A stretch of DNA of 64,000 bases from GCA-002728855 sp036340635 (GCA_036340635.1 JAYYYF010000032.1:51357-115356), one strand, 5' to 3'; numbered from the stretch's first letter, positions 8,567-18,074 are shown. Translations and numbers: made by a program. Notes: generated from the sequence alone by a model not told the origin.

Positions 8567-10702
8567 TTAATTTTTCCCTTCATTTTTTTGAGGCCTTGGC
8601 AGCAATGCTTTTCTTGATACTTTTTGTTTTCTTGTTTTTGGATCAATTCCAAAATATTTAACTTCAAGAGTATCATTTAGTTTAAGAACTTCATTTACTG
8701 AATTTACTCTTTCCCAGGCTAGTTCAGAAATATGAAGTAATACTTCTTTACCCGGAACAAATTCTACAACAGCCCCAAAATCTAATATTTTAATAACTTT
8801 AACTAAATAGGTTTCACCTATTTTAGGTTCAAAAGTAATTTGACTTATTTTTTCTATAACAAGATCAATTTTTTCTTGATTAACACCCAGTATTTCAATT
8901 TCACCTTTTTCATCTTTTTCTTCAATTACTATAGTGGTCTCTGTCTCTTTTTGTAATTCTTGAATTACTTTACCTCCAGGACCAATTACAGCTCCTATGT
9001 AATCACCTGGAATTGATATTTTAACCATTTTTGGAGCATGAGGTTTGACATTTTTTGAAACACTTGGTATTGTGTCTAACATTTTTTCTAGGATTTTTAA
9101 TCTACCTGATCTGGCTTGATCTAGTGCTTGTGATAATATATCATAGCTAAGCCCTTTGATTTTAATATCCATTTGACAAGCAGTTATTCCATCTTTGCTT
9201 CCTGTAACTTTAAAATCCATATCTCCTAGATGATCCTCATCTCCTAAGATATCAGAAAGTATTGCATATTTGCCTTCATTTGATATTAAACCCATTGCTA
9301 TACCAGAAACTGGTTTCTTGATTTGTATCCCTGAGTCCATTAAGGCCATCGTTCCAGCACAAACTGTAGCCATAGAAGAAGATCCATTTGATTCCAGAAC
9401 TTCTGAAACAATTCTTACTGTATATGGGCAATCAGAGGGCATAACTTTTTTCAATGCTCTTTGAGCTAGATTTCCATGTCCTATTTCACGTCTTGAAGTT
9501 CCTCTCAAGGGTCTTGCTTCACCAGTTGAAAAGGGAGGGAAATTATAATGCAAATAAAAATTTTCTTCAGATTGTTCTGTTGGTAGATCTATCATATTAG
9601 CTTCTCTTGATGTGCCTAGAGTAACTGTAGCAAGAGCCTGGGTTTCACCTCTAGTAAAAATTGAAGATCCGTGTGTAGATGGCAAATAATTTACTTCACA
9701 CCATATATCTCTTATCTCATCATATTTTCTGCCATCAAGCCGAATACCTTTTTCTAAAACAAGATCACGAATGGCATTTTTCTGTGCATTTGAAAAATAT
9801 TTAGAAACTAATTCATTTTTCTCTTCAACCTGATCATCGTTAAACTTTTCTTCTATAGATTCTTTAAGATCTTTAAATAACTCTGATCTTTTATTCTTTG
9901 ACAGACCTTTTTTAGCAATTTCATAACATTTCTTATAAGATGAATCAGATATCAATCCTTCCAATGTTTTATCATTTACTTCCTCTTCATATTCTCTAGT
10001 TTCTTTTAAGCCTACTTGCTTAGCTAATTTCTTTTGCGCATCAATTTGTAGTTTGATAGCTTCATGTCCATGTTTTATTGCATCTAACATTTCTTTTTCA
10101 GAAATTTCTTCGAATTCACCCTCAACCATAGTTACAGAATCTTCACTAGCTCCTATAATTATATCTATGTCTGATTCTATTAATTGTGATTTGCTAGGAT
10201 TTATGACAAAATCACCTTGAATTCTACCGACTCTAACTTCTGAAATTGGATTTTCAAAAGGTATGTCAGAAAGTTGGATTGCTGTAGAGGCAGCAAGTCC
10301 AGCAAGTGAATTTGGCATTACATTTTCATCATGTGACATTAGTTGAATCATTATTTGTGTCTCATAATGATAATCTTTTGGAAAAAGGGGTCTTAAAACT
10401 CTGTCTACTAGTCTCATTGTTAAAATTTCTTCATTGCTAGGCCTTGCTTCACGTTTAAAAAACCCTCCTGGGAATCTTCCAGCTGCAGCAAATTTTTCTC
10501 TGTAATCAACTGTTAATGGAAGAAAGTCAACTGGGCTAGCTTGACGTGAAGAAACTACTGTTGCTAAAAGCATGCAATTTCCCATTCTAACAACAACTGA
10601 TCCATCAGCAAGTTTCGCTAATTTTCCAGTCTCTATTATTATTTCTCTACCGTCTTCTAATTTTATGTTTTGGGTATATACTTTTGGAATCATTTTTTTC
10701 AT
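8567..10702 (-). CDS. pnp: Polynucleotide phosphorylase (polyribonucleotide nucleotidyltransferase)
   Basis: A 711-residue phosphorolytic 3'-to-5' exoribonuclease. Two RNase PH domains (about residues 12-235 and 310-545) are separated by an alpha-helical linker, with FFKREARPSNEE in the first and FSTGEARPLRGTSRREIGHG in the second, active half. A KH domain follows around residues 560-615 (ISIPGDYIGAVIGPGGKVI), then an S1 domain around 625-695 (ILDFGAVVEFVPGKEVLLHISEL). The length matches full PNPases. It lies downstream of rpsO, the conserved rpsO-pnp pairing, with 89 bases between. Confidence 0.97.
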   Translation of the reverse strand: MKKMIPKVYTQNIKLEDGREIIIETGKLAKLADGSVVVRMGNCMLLATVVSSRQASPVDFLPLTVDYREKFAAAGRFPGGFFKREARPSNEEILTMRLVDRVLRPLFPKDYHYETQIMIQLMSHDENVMPNSLAGLAASTAIQLSDIPFENPISEVRVGRIQGDFVINPSKSQLIESDIDIIIGASEDSVTMVEGEFEEISEKEMLDAIKHGHEAIKLQIDAQKKLAKQVGLKETREYEEEVNDKTLEGLISDSSYKKCYEIAKKGLSKNKRSELFKDLKESIEEKFNDDQVEEKNELVSKYFSNAQKNAIRDLVLEKGIRLDGRKYDEIRDIWCEVNYLPSTHGSSIFTRGETQALATVTLGTSREANMIDLPTEQSEENFYLHYNFPPFSTGEARPLRGTSRREIGHGNLAQRALKKVMPSDCPYTVRIVSEVLESNGSSSMATVCAGTMALMDSGIQIKKPVSGIAMGLISNEGKYAILSDILGDEDHLGDMDFKVTGSKDGITACQMDIKIKGLSYDILSQALDQARSGRLKILEKMLDTIPSVSKNVKPHAPKMVKISIPGDYIGAVIGPGGKVIQELQKETETTIVIEEKDEKGEIEILGVNQEKIDLVIEKISQITFEPKIGETYLVKVIKILDFGAVVEFVPGKEVLLHISELAWERVNSVNEVLKLNDTLEVKYFGIDPKTRKQKVSRKALLPRPQKNEGKN

Positions 10703-10791
10703 TTTTAAAGTTTGTTTAAATTTTGTTGTGTGTTATTTGAACTAATGAAAAACTTGATTGTCTAAGAGGAGATACTTAATCAAAGAAAAGG

Positions 10792-11061
10792 TCATTTTCT
10801 TAATCCTAAGTCCTTAATTATTTTTCGATATTTTAATATGTCTTTAGATTTTAAGTACTCTAAAAGGTTTCTTCTTTTTCCTACAAGCCTTACTAGAGAT
10901 CGTTCGGTATTAAAGTCTTTTTTGTTTTGTTTTAGATGATTGGATAGATGATTAATCCTATGGGAAAACAGGGCTATTTGGCTTTCAGCAGAACCAGTGT
11001 CTTTGTCCGATTTGCCAAAGTTTTTGAAAATCTTTTTTTTGATTTCTTTAGTCAGATACAT
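10792..11061 (-). CDS. rpsO: 30S ribosomal protein S15
   Basis: An 89-residue primary 16S rRNA-binding protein of the small-subunit platform. Family hallmarks are FGKSDKDTGSAESQIALFSHRINHL, where the GSAE.Q turn contacts the 16S three-way junction, then HLKQNKKDFNTERSLVRLVGKRRNLLEYL. It is followed by pnp on the same strand, as in many bacteria where the pair shares a transcript. Confidence 0.97.
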   Translation of the reverse strand: MYLTKEIKKKIFKNFGKSDKDTGSAESQIALFSHRINHLSNHLKQNKKDFNTERSLVRLVGKRRNLLEYLKSKDILKYRKIIKDLGLRK

Positions 11062-11104
11062 GCCAATATTGTTTTAATAATTTTTATGTATTAAATGAAT
11101 TTTG

Positions 11105-11112
11105 CAAATATA
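11105..11112 (-). promoter_or_regulatory. Putative -7 element for rpsO-pnp
   Basis: Read on the minus strand this is TATATTTG, matching TAnnTTTG, 43 bases ahead of the rpsO ATG. The expected -33 region has no good TTTG, so the call rests on the -7 box and its position. Confidence 0.45.
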
Positions 11113-11151
11113 ATGCTATTTGATCTATGTTTAACGTAATATTCAAAGTAA

Positions 11152-12009
11152 TTATTGTCTTAAGGGCAAATTAAGCAATAGATCTAAGTATTGATTGATT
11201 TTATTTTTGAGGTCTTTACGATGGCATATAAAATCTAAAAATCCTTTTTCAAGAAGAAATTCACTTCTTTGAAACCCTTCTGGAAGTTCTTTACCTGTTG
11301 TATCTTTAACCACTCTAGGACCAGCAAAACCAATTAAAGCTCTTGGCTCACCTATGTTGATATCACCTAGCATTGCAAAAGAAGCAGTTGTTCCACCAGT
11401 AGTTGGATCAGTACATAAAGATATGTAAGGAATTTTAGATTCAGAAAGTTCAGCAAGTTTTGCAGATGTTTTAGCCAATTGCATCAACGAGCTAGCAGCC
11501 TCCATCATTCGTGCACCGCCAGATTTAGAAATTATAATCAGAGGAATTTTCTTTTTTAGGGAATAGTTTGCAGCTCTTGATATTTTTTCTCCTACAACTG
11601 ATCCCATTGAACCCCCAATGAATTTAAAATCCATACATGCAACTACTAATTTTTTTCCTTTTGATTTTCCTACAGCAGTTCTTATAGCATCTTTAAGCCC
11701 AGTTTTTTTTTGTGCTTCTTTGAGTCTAGTACTATATTTTTTTGAATCTGTAAATTTTAAAAAATCTTTAGATTTTAATTTTGTGTCTAATTCTTCAAAA
11801 TTATTATCGTCAAAAATTATTTCAAAATATTCTCTGCTGCCAATATGAACATGATAGTCATCTTCAGGAGAAACATAGCAATTACTTGCTAATTCTTCAG
11901 TACCTATAATTTTACCTGTAGGTGTTTTATACCAAAGCCCTTTTGGTGTGTCTTTTTTTTCCTCTGTTTTAGTCTGAATCTTTTTTTCACTTCTTTTAAA
12001 CCAGCTCAT
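11152..12009 (-). CDS. accD: Acetyl-CoA carboxylase carboxyltransferase subunit beta
   Basis: A 285-residue subunit that, with AccA, transfers the carboxyl group from biotin to acetyl-CoA to make malonyl-CoA for fatty acid synthesis. The crotonase-like core shows ISKSGGARMMEAASSLMQL, DPTTGGTTASFAMLGD and PRALIGFAGPRVV. The N-terminal zinc ribbon that normally has four cysteines is degenerate: GLWYKTPTGKII and SNCYVSPED keep the fold positions but only Cys44 remains. This loss is, to my knowledge, usual in Flavobacteriia. It lies 41 bases after fbaA on the same strand. Confidence 0.95.
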   Translation of the reverse strand: MSWFKRSEKKIQTKTEEKKDTPKGLWYKTPTGKIIGTEELASNCYVSPEDDYHVHIGSREYFEIIFDDNNFEELDTKLKSKDFLKFTDSKKYSTRLKEAQKKTGLKDAIRTAVGKSKGKKLVVACMDFKFIGGSMGSVVGEKISRAANYSLKKKIPLIIISKSGGARMMEAASSLMQLAKTSAKLAELSESKIPYISLCTDPTTGGTTASFAMLGDINIGEPRALIGFAGPRVVKDTTGKELPEGFQRSEFLLEKGFLDFICHRKDLKNKINQYLDLLLNLPLRQ

Positions 12010-12028
12010 TTTATTAAAGTATAATAAT

Positions 12029-12036
12029 CAAAGATA
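12029..12036 (-). promoter_or_regulatory. Putative -7 element for accD
   Basis: The minus strand reads TATCTTTG, fitting TAnnTTTG, 19 bases before the accD ATG and inside the fbaA-accD gap. A CAAA (TTTG on the minus strand) lies 15 bases further upstream, closer than the usual 19, so the promoter is only tentative. Confidence 0.35.
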
Positions 12037-12050
12037 TAAATTATGATTTT

Positions 12051-13127
12051 TCAAAGAGTATTAATATTGTTTAAGTCTTTAAATGCTTTTATTAGTCGAT
12101 TTTTGAGCCCAATCTCTCCAAAGCGAAGCCATTTTCTTGGATCATAATATTTCTTATTTGGAATATTATCACCTTCTGGATTACCTATTTGTGTTTTTAA
12201 ATATTTTATGTTTTCAACCATATAATCTCTTATATCTTGAGTAAAAGCAAATTGTAAGTCAGTATCAATATTCATTTTAACAACACCATAACTAATTGCT
12301 TCATTTATTTCTTTATTTGAAGATCCTGACCCACCATGAAAAACAAAATCAATAGTATTTTTTGAAACTCCACATTTTTCTGACAGATAGTCTTGAGATT
12401 TTTTCAATATTTTTGGTTTTAGTTTAACATTTCCCGGGCGGTAAACTCCATGAACATTCCCAAAAGCAGCAGCTATAGTAAAACGATTACTTATTTGACT
12501 TAATTCTTCATAAGCATATGCTACTTCTTCAGGTTGAGTGTATAACTTATTAAAATCTACATTTGTATTATCTACACCATCTTCTTCGCCTCCTGTTATT
12601 CCTAATTCAATTTCTAGGGTCATTTCAATTTTATTCATTCTTTGCATGTATTTTTTACAAATAGATATATTTTCTTCTAAACTTTCTTCTGATAAATCAA
12701 TCATATGTGAACTGAAAAGAGGTCTTTTATGTTTATTATAAAAAGTTTCGCCATAGTCTAAAAGACCGTCAATCCATGGGAGCAAGGGTTTTGCGCAATG
12801 ATCAGTATGTAAAATAACTGAAGCACCATAATATTCAGCAAGACTGTGAACATGAAGTGCACCAGAAATAGAGCCTATAATTGAAGCTCTTTGGTTTTCA
12901 TTTGAAAGTCCTTTTCCTGCATTAAAATGAGCACCACTATTAGAAAATTGAATTATAACAGGGCTATTTAGTTCTGAAGCTGTTTCAAGGACTGCATTTA
13001 TTGAACTGTTTCCTATAACGTTGACAGCTGGAAGAGCAAAAGATTTTTCTTTAGCAAGTTTAAAAACTTTTTGAACATTTTCTCCAGTTAAAACTCCTTT
13101 TGGGATATTTAAATTCATATTCGTCAT
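12051..13127 (-). CDS. fbaA: Fructose-bisphosphate aldolase, class II
   Basis: A 358-residue zinc-dependent aldolase cleaving fructose 1,6-bisphosphate to dihydroxyacetone phosphate and glyceraldehyde 3-phosphate. Visible motifs are ALPAVNVIGNSS near the N-terminus, VILHTDHCAKPLLPW with the catalytic Asp and zinc-binding His, ELGITGGEEDGVDN, the zinc His in HGVY, and DFVFHGGSGSS followed by VVKMNIDTDLQ for phosphate binding. The length agrees with the class IIA FbaA type. It is in a same-strand run tamL-fbaA-accD, with 33 bases to tamL. Confidence 0.96.
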   Translation of the reverse strand: MTNMNLNIPKGVLTGENVQKVFKLAKEKSFALPAVNVIGNSSINAVLETASELNSPVIIQFSNSGAHFNAGKGLSNENQRASIIGSISGALHVHSLAEYYGASVILHTDHCAKPLLPWIDGLLDYGETFYNKHKRPLFSSHMIDLSEESLEENISICKKYMQRMNKIEMTLEIELGITGGEEDGVDNTNVDFNKLYTQPEEVAYAYEELSQISNRFTIAAAFGNVHGVYRPGNVKLKPKILKKSQDYLSEKCGVSKNTIDFVFHGGSGSSNKEINEAISYGVVKMNIDTDLQFAFTQDIRDYMVENIKYLKTQIGNPEGDNIPNKKYYDPRKWLRFGEIGLKNRLIKAFKDLNNINTL

Positions 13128-13160
13128 TATTTAGCTGTAAAAGTATCAAAGTTTTTTAGT

Positions 13161-15641
13161 TTAAAAAGGATAATTTATTCCAATATTAAAAACGGCTTTC
13201 CTAAGAGCATATTCACTCCACCATCTTTCTTTTATTTCTAGTGAAGGATTGTAAGTTTTAAATCCAGTATCAAATCTAAAGACGAAGAAATCAAAGTCAT
13301 ATCTTAATCCAAAACCACTACCAATAGCTATTTCATTTAAATCATTAAAACCATTAAACCTTGAATTGTCGTCCTCAATATTGTCTAAAACATTCCAAAT
13401 ATTCCCTGCATCAACAAAAAGAGCTCCATTCATTTTTCCTAGGACTTTAAATCTGTATTCAAAATTTAATGAAAGTTTAAAATTGGCTTCATTAAATTCA
13501 TTTATATTCTTACTTTTTCCAGGTCCAAGGCTATATGCTCTCCAGGCTCTATTGTCATTTGCCCCTCCAGAAAAATATGATCGCGAAAATGGTATATTAT
13601 TAGAATTTCCAAAGGGCACGGCAATGCCTCCAAAAAATCTAATAGCAATAACATTATTCCTTTTTATTTGCCAATGCTTGATATAATCTATTTCCGTTTT
13701 AACATATTGTGAAGGAGCAATTCCTCCAATTTCATATTGTTCAAAATCATTTCTTTCTCTATTTAAAAATTTTAAAATTTCAGTAAGTAAACTTCCTGTC
13801 CAACTTAATTTCCATCTTAATTGAAAAAAGTTTTCATCTAGTACACTTTTTTGATTATTATAGTTTATACTAAAAGATGAACCCATGATGAAGTTGTTTG
13901 TGGTTAACCGATCTTTTCGTTCCTTAATTAAATTAATACTTTTATAGCTTTCAGTTTCTTCTGACAGGGAAGTCAAATTATTTAATACATTATCAATAAA
14001 TCTGTTTGTGCCTTCTGGAATGATAAGATTACCTGAGGAGTCAAGTAAAGTATTGTCTTCATTAAATTGTTCAGCAATTATATTGAGCCTGTCATAGGAG
14101 TTTTTATAAACATTAAAATAGTTCCCAATATTTTGATTGTTTATATATTCAACATCAAAAATTTTTAGATCCATTTTTGTAAAATCATTCGGTTCCCAAT
14201 TTAATTGATAATTAAATCCAAAATATTGTTTGTCTAGACCTATGTTTTGCTGCATAGTTACCCCAAAGGTTATATTCGTTCTAGGATTCATTTTTGTTGG
14301 AATTAATTCCCTAGTCTTTAAGGGCAACAATATCCTAGGTATTCTTAAGTTGATATCACTTCCCAATTCATAGAGGTTGAAAAAATCATTATTTCTTTGA
14401 CTAAGATCATTTGATGCGCCAAGAGTATTTTTCAAACCAATTTCTAATATTTCAGCCCCTTGAAAAATATTTCGGATAGCTAGTGAAGAACCTAAAGAAA
14501 TTCCTAAGTCTTGTATGTTTGAATGTGAAAGATCTAAATCAAATCCCATTGAAAACTTTTCTTTTGGATTAAGGTATATATTAGCTTCAAGATCTGAACT
14601 ATTCAAATCCATTGGGAAATATGTGATACTTGGATATTTAAAGTTTTTTAAGTTAGATAGATACCGATAGGTTTGGGAACGTCTTAAATCACTATATAAG
14701 GACTCTTTTTTTATAAAAATTGCATCTTCTAGAGTTTTTGCTTTGTATCTTAACTTTCCTTTTGAAAAAATTGTATAATCTTTGTAAATAATGCTATCGG
14801 TATAAGTAGATATTTGACCCATATTCCCCGGATTATCAATGTAAAGATTAATTTTTTTTATTTTATGAATTTTGTAGGGCACAAATTTTAAAGAATCTTT
14901 TTCTCTTTTCTGAAGGTTATTAATTTCAAGCGTTACAGGTATTTTAATATCTTTTCCAGAACTATCAATAGCAGCTGTAAATCGCAAACTATTTTGTTGG
15001 AAGTTATATACGCCATTGTTTCGAAAGAACTTTGTTAATCGATTTCTTTCTTTATCAAAAACTTTTATTTCAAAAGGATTTCCTGGGATTATAAGTGTTT
15101 TAGAACTTTGGCTTTGATATAGGGAATCTATATCCTTAGAAGCTATATTTTTTGTTATTGAATCAATTTGGAATTGCTCATTAGTGTCAGCAATATATTT
15201 GACAATGACTTTATTATTATCAATGAATTCAGTTTTAAATTCAACTTTTGTGTTAAAATAACCTTGATTTTTAAAAAATTGCTCAAGTCTAGAAATATTC
15301 TTGTCTATTAAGTTTGAATCAATTAAAACGGGCGCTTGACTGTTATTTTTCAACCAATTATTAAGTCTGTTGTTATATTTTTTTGGATTTAGGATTGAGT
15401 CAGATTTTGGAGTCGAAAGGTTATAAAGGTGCATTTGAAATGGTATTCCAAGTATTTTCTTATTAGGATTACCTTTTAAAAGAAGATACAAAGGATCTTT
15501 TATAAGTTCTTTTTGATTTTTTAATATTATGTTTTTCTCAAGTAAATATTCATTTTCGCCTAATTTTTTTACTGTTGAACAGCTTAGCAGAAGAAAGCAA
15601 GAAAATATTATTATTGTTAAATTTGTTGATGAAATTGACAA
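13161..15641 (-). CDS. tamL: TamL-like lipid-anchored Omp85 (BamA/TamA) family outer membrane protein
   Basis: An 826-residue protein with a lipoprotein signal (lipobox LLSC, Cys21). POTRA-like modules follow between about residues 90 and 330 (for example SRLEQFFKNQGYFNTKVEF and RLTKFFRNNGVYNF). The C-terminal half is a beta-barrel of the Omp85 surface-antigen type, with SYFSGGANDNRAWRAYSLGPG and GSGFGLRYDFDFFVFRFDTGF near the end, and it finishes on an aromatic strand. The lipid anchor distinguishes TamL of Bacteroidota from TamA. It is expected to help insert or fold outer-membrane proteins with TamB, whose gene is not in this window. The ATG at 15641 gives the full signal. Confidence 0.85.
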   Translation of the reverse strand: MSISSTNLTIIIFSCFLLLSCSTVKKLGENEYLLEKNIILKNQKELIKDPLYLLLKGNPNKKILGIPFQMHLYNLSTPKSDSILNPKKYNNRLNNWLKNNSQAPVLIDSNLIDKNISRLEQFFKNQGYFNTKVEFKTEFIDNNKVIVKYIADTNEQFQIDSITKNIASKDIDSLYQSQSSKTLIIPGNPFEIKVFDKERNRLTKFFRNNGVYNFQQNSLRFTAAIDSSGKDIKIPVTLEINNLQKREKDSLKFVPYKIHKIKKINLYIDNPGNMGQISTYTDSIIYKDYTIFSKGKLRYKAKTLEDAIFIKKESLYSDLRRSQTYRYLSNLKNFKYPSITYFPMDLNSSDLEANIYLNPKEKFSMGFDLDLSHSNIQDLGISLGSSLAIRNIFQGAEILEIGLKNTLGASNDLSQRNNDFFNLYELGSDINLRIPRILLPLKTRELIPTKMNPRTNITFGVTMQQNIGLDKQYFGFNYQLNWEPNDFTKMDLKIFDVEYINNQNIGNYFNVYKNSYDRLNIIAEQFNEDNTLLDSSGNLIIPEGTNRFIDNVLNNLTSLSEETESYKSINLIKERKDRLTTNNFIMGSSFSINYNNQKSVLDENFFQLRWKLSWTGSLLTEILKFLNRERNDFEQYEIGGIAPSQYVKTEIDYIKHWQIKRNNVIAIRFFGGIAVPFGNSNNIPFSRSYFSGGANDNRAWRAYSLGPGKSKNINEFNEANFKLSLNFEYRFKVLGKMNGALFVDAGNIWNVLDNIEDDNSRFNGFNDLNEIAIGSGFGLRYDFDFFVFRFDTGFKTYNPSLEIKERWWSEYALRKAVFNIGINYPF

Positions 15642-15678
15642 TACTAAAAGAATTAAACGTTAAAAATACATCATTTGA

Positions 15679-16404
15679 ATGTTAAGCAAAAATACGGTAA
15701 AACAAATCAGACTTTTATCTCAAAAAAAACATAGGCAAAAAAGAAACTTATTTATAGTCGAAGGAGAAAAGGCTGTTGATGAATTTTGTAAAGCTAAATG
15801 GAAGTATCATGCTGTATACACTACTAAAGAAGCTAAAAATTCCTCATTTATCAAAATTAATCTTTCCATGATGTCAAAAATAAGTCAACTTTCAACTCCT
15901 AGTCCAGTTTTGGGAGTTTTTGAAATTCAAAAAATGAAAAAGGATCCTTATACTGGATTTTCTTTAGCACTTGATTCTATTAGAGATCCAGGCAATTTGG
16001 GAACTATAATTCGTCTTTGTGATTGGTTTGGAGTTGAGCATCTATATTGTGACAAAGAGAGCGTAGATTATTTTAATCCAAAAACTATTCAGGCATCAAT
16101 GGGGTCATTAGCAAGAGTGAATTGTCATTCTTGTGATTTAGATGTTTTTTTAAAAAAATATCCAAATACTATTTATGGAGCAACTTTAAATGGGGAAAAT
16201 TTTCATAAAGTATCTTTAACTAGTCCTGGTATTTTGGTATTAGGAAATGAATCAAATGGAATTAGTTCAAAGATATCAACACTTTTAACTAAAAGGATTA
16301 CTATACCTGCATTTTCTAAAAGACCTCATATAGAAAGCATTAACGTATCCTCTGCAGCAGCAATTTTACTATCAGAACTAGGCAGACAGAGCTTGGATCA
16401 TTAG
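15679..16404 (+). CDS. TrmH/SpoU-family RNA methyltransferase
   Basis: A 241-residue SPOUT-class methyltransferase that would 2'-O-methylate rRNA or tRNA. An N-terminal substrate-binding domain (KQIRLLSQKKHRQKRNLFIVEGEKAVDEF) precedes the knotted catalytic domain, which has motif 1 ALDSIRDPGNLGTIIRLCDWFG, motif 2 LVLGNESNGIS and motif 3 IESINVSSAAAILLSEL. The exact nucleotide modified is not evident. It is divergent from tamL and convergent with porT, with two bases between the ends; this neighbourhood is common in Flavobacteriia. Confidence 0.9.
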   Translation: MLSKNTVKQIRLLSQKKHRQKRNLFIVEGEKAVDEFCKAKWKYHAVYTTKEAKNSSFIKINLSMMSKISQLSTPSPVLGVFEIQKMKKDPYTGFSLALDSIRDPGNLGTIIRLCDWFGVEHLYCDKESVDYFNPKTIQASMGSLARVNCHSCDLDVFLKKYPNTIYGATLNGENFHKVSLTSPGILVLGNESNGISSKISTLLTKRITIPAFSKRPHIESINVSSAAAILLSELGRQSLDH

Positions 16405-16406
16405 CT

Positions 16407-17147
16407 TTACTCAAATGTAAAATTCACAGCAACACCCCTGCTAAACATATTTATTATATTTCCTGTCCAAGGACTGGTTGGGTTTGAGTCCGGTATTAGT
16501 TCATTTTCAATTGAGAAAATTCCTCTTATGGAAGGAGAAAATTTAAAGTAAGTCAAATAAAAGTCAAATCCAAGACCTAACTCATAATTCATATTTGATG
16601 AGGTTGTTCTAAAAACATTGCTAAAATTGTCATCACTATTTTTCTTATTGCTAGATAGGTTAAAATCAGTTGAGAAACCAGTCAAAACAAAAGGTCTAAA
16701 ATTATTTATTCGTTTTGCATTAATTTTAATAATTACAGGAACATGAATATAAGTTGACTTGACTTCTCTCATTCTATCTACTTCAGAATCAAAATCAGGT
16801 AGATCAGGATAATATAGGTCTCTTTGTGAATAATATAGCCCAGGTTCTATTCTTAAATTAAAATGATCGTTTATCCTAAGATCACCTATTAAACCTACAT
16901 TGAATCCTGTTTTCCCAGTAGTTATTATATCTGGGATTTGGTCTTCATAATAATTTTTTTCGTAATCAAATTTAAAATCATAAGAGTTAAAACCTATAAA
17001 ATATCCATAATGAAGAGTTTTTTTGTCAAAATTTGGAAGATTAATTATGGATTCCCTGACCTGTGGGTATTGAGCACTATTCTCTACTGATAATATAAAA
17101 GAAAACAGCAGAAAAACTCGCTTTATTAAAGATTTTTTTAATAGCAT
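16407..17147 (-). CDS. porT: Type IX secretion system protein PorT/SprT
   Basis: A 246-residue protein with an N-terminal signal peptide (about residues 1-25, ending SAQ) and an eight-strand outer-membrane-type beta-barrel, ending in the aromatic strand RGVAVNFTFE. The segment NLPNFDKKTLHYGYFIGFNSYDFK after the signal is characteristic of PorT. PorT is required for T9SS export and gliding motility in relatives such as Flavobacterium johnsoniae (SprT) and Porphyromonas gingivalis. It is the only T9SS component in the window. It supports T9SS-dependent export of the large surface protein at the right edge, although that protein's sorting domain is not visible here. Confidence 0.82.
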   Translation of the reverse strand: MLLKKSLIKRVFLLFSFILSVENSAQYPQVRESIINLPNFDKKTLHYGYFIGFNSYDFKFDYEKNYYEDQIPDIITTGKTGFNVGLIGDLRINDHFNLRIEPGLYYSQRDLYYPDLPDFDSEVDRMREVKSTYIHVPVIIKINAKRINNFRPFVLTGFSTDFNLSSNKKNSDDNFSNVFRTTSSNMNYELGLGFDFYLTYFKFSPSIRGIFSIENELIPDSNPTSPWTGNIINMFSRGVAVNFTFE

Positions 17148-17258
17148 AAAATTTTAAATACCCTGTAATGAAATATCTATGCTTATAAACCTTTTTTTTA
17201 GTAAAATATTGTTAAGTGTTATAAAAAAAATTATAATAGATCTGATTAATACAAAATA

Positions 17259-17993
17259 TTATTTTCTTTGCCGAACAACTTCATAAAGTGCTACTGAAGC
17301 TGCTACAGAAACATTTAAAGAGGCTACAGTCCCTTCCATTGGGATTTTACTTTTTTTATTGATCATTTTTAAAATACCTTTAGAAATTCCCCGTTCTTCA
17401 GAGCCTATCAATATTGCTAACGGATCTATTAAATTAGTATCATAAATTAGTTTATCTGCGCCTTGGTCTAAACCTATAATTTCAATTTTGTTTTCTTTTA
17501 GCAAGTATATTGCATCTTTCAGATTGTTAACTTTTGATATTGGCACCTTAAATATTGCTCCTGAGGATGTTTTTACAACATCTTCATTTATGGGAGCACT
17601 TGAAGAGCTGGAAATTATTACACCTGTTACATTTGTAGCATTAGCAGATCTAAGTATTGCACCAAAGTTTCTGGGGTCAGTTATGCCGTCTAACAGAAGA
17701 TAAATCGGAACAATTCCTTTGTTTTCTTCACTTTGAATCATTTTCTCAATTGGGATTAATTCAATGGGTGAAATTTTAGCCAAAACACCTTGGTGATTTT
17801 TACCTTTGTATTTTCTGTCAAAGGCTTGCTTTGGAATTAAACTATAGGAAATATTATTTTTTTTCAGTTTGATCAGCAATTCTTTATAAAGTTTACTATT
17901 ATTTGACTTTACAAGCCATACTTTATCTATAGACTGTTTATTTTCTATAGCTTCTATCACAGATCTTAACCCAAAGATTTTTAGCTCTTTCAT
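17259..17993 (-). CDS. rlmB: 23S rRNA (guanosine-2'-O-)-methyltransferase RlmB
   Basis: A 244-residue SpoU-family enzyme expected to methylate the ribose of the conserved guanosine of 23S rRNA (G2251 in E. coli numbering). The N-terminal L30e-like domain (IFGLRSVIEAIENKQSIDKVWL) and linker KGKNHQGVLAKISPIELIP match RlmB, followed by LLLDGITDPRNFGAILRSANA, AILIGSEERGIS and PMEGTVASLNVSVAASVALYE. It lies upstream of porT on the same strand with a 111-base gap. It is clearly distinct from the second SpoU gene at 15679. Confidence 0.92.
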   Translation of the reverse strand: MKELKIFGLRSVIEAIENKQSIDKVWLVKSNNSKLYKELLIKLKKNNISYSLIPKQAFDRKYKGKNHQGVLAKISPIELIPIEKMIQSEENKGIVPIYLLLDGITDPRNFGAILRSANATNVTGVIISSSSSAPINEDVVKTSSGAIFKVPISKVNNLKDAIYLLKENKIEIIGLDQGADKLIYDTNLIDPLAILIGSEERGISKGILKMINKKSKIPMEGTVASLNVSVAASVALYEVVRQRK

Positions 17994-18013
17994 TAATCTT
18001 AAATAATAAAAAA

Positions 18014-18035
18014 AGAGGTCTAAATTTAGACCTCT
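18014..18035 (-). terminator. Palindromic terminator after the first SusCD pair
   Basis: A perfect 22-base palindrome (AGAGGTCTAAA / TTTAGACCTCT) is bordered by A-tracts on one side and T-tracts on the other, so it could stop transcription in either direction. It lies ~40 bases after the susD-like stop codon on the minus strand. Confidence 0.85.
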
Positions 18036-18074
18036 TTTTTAATGTTTAGCTAAAATAAAGCTTTATGCAAAATT

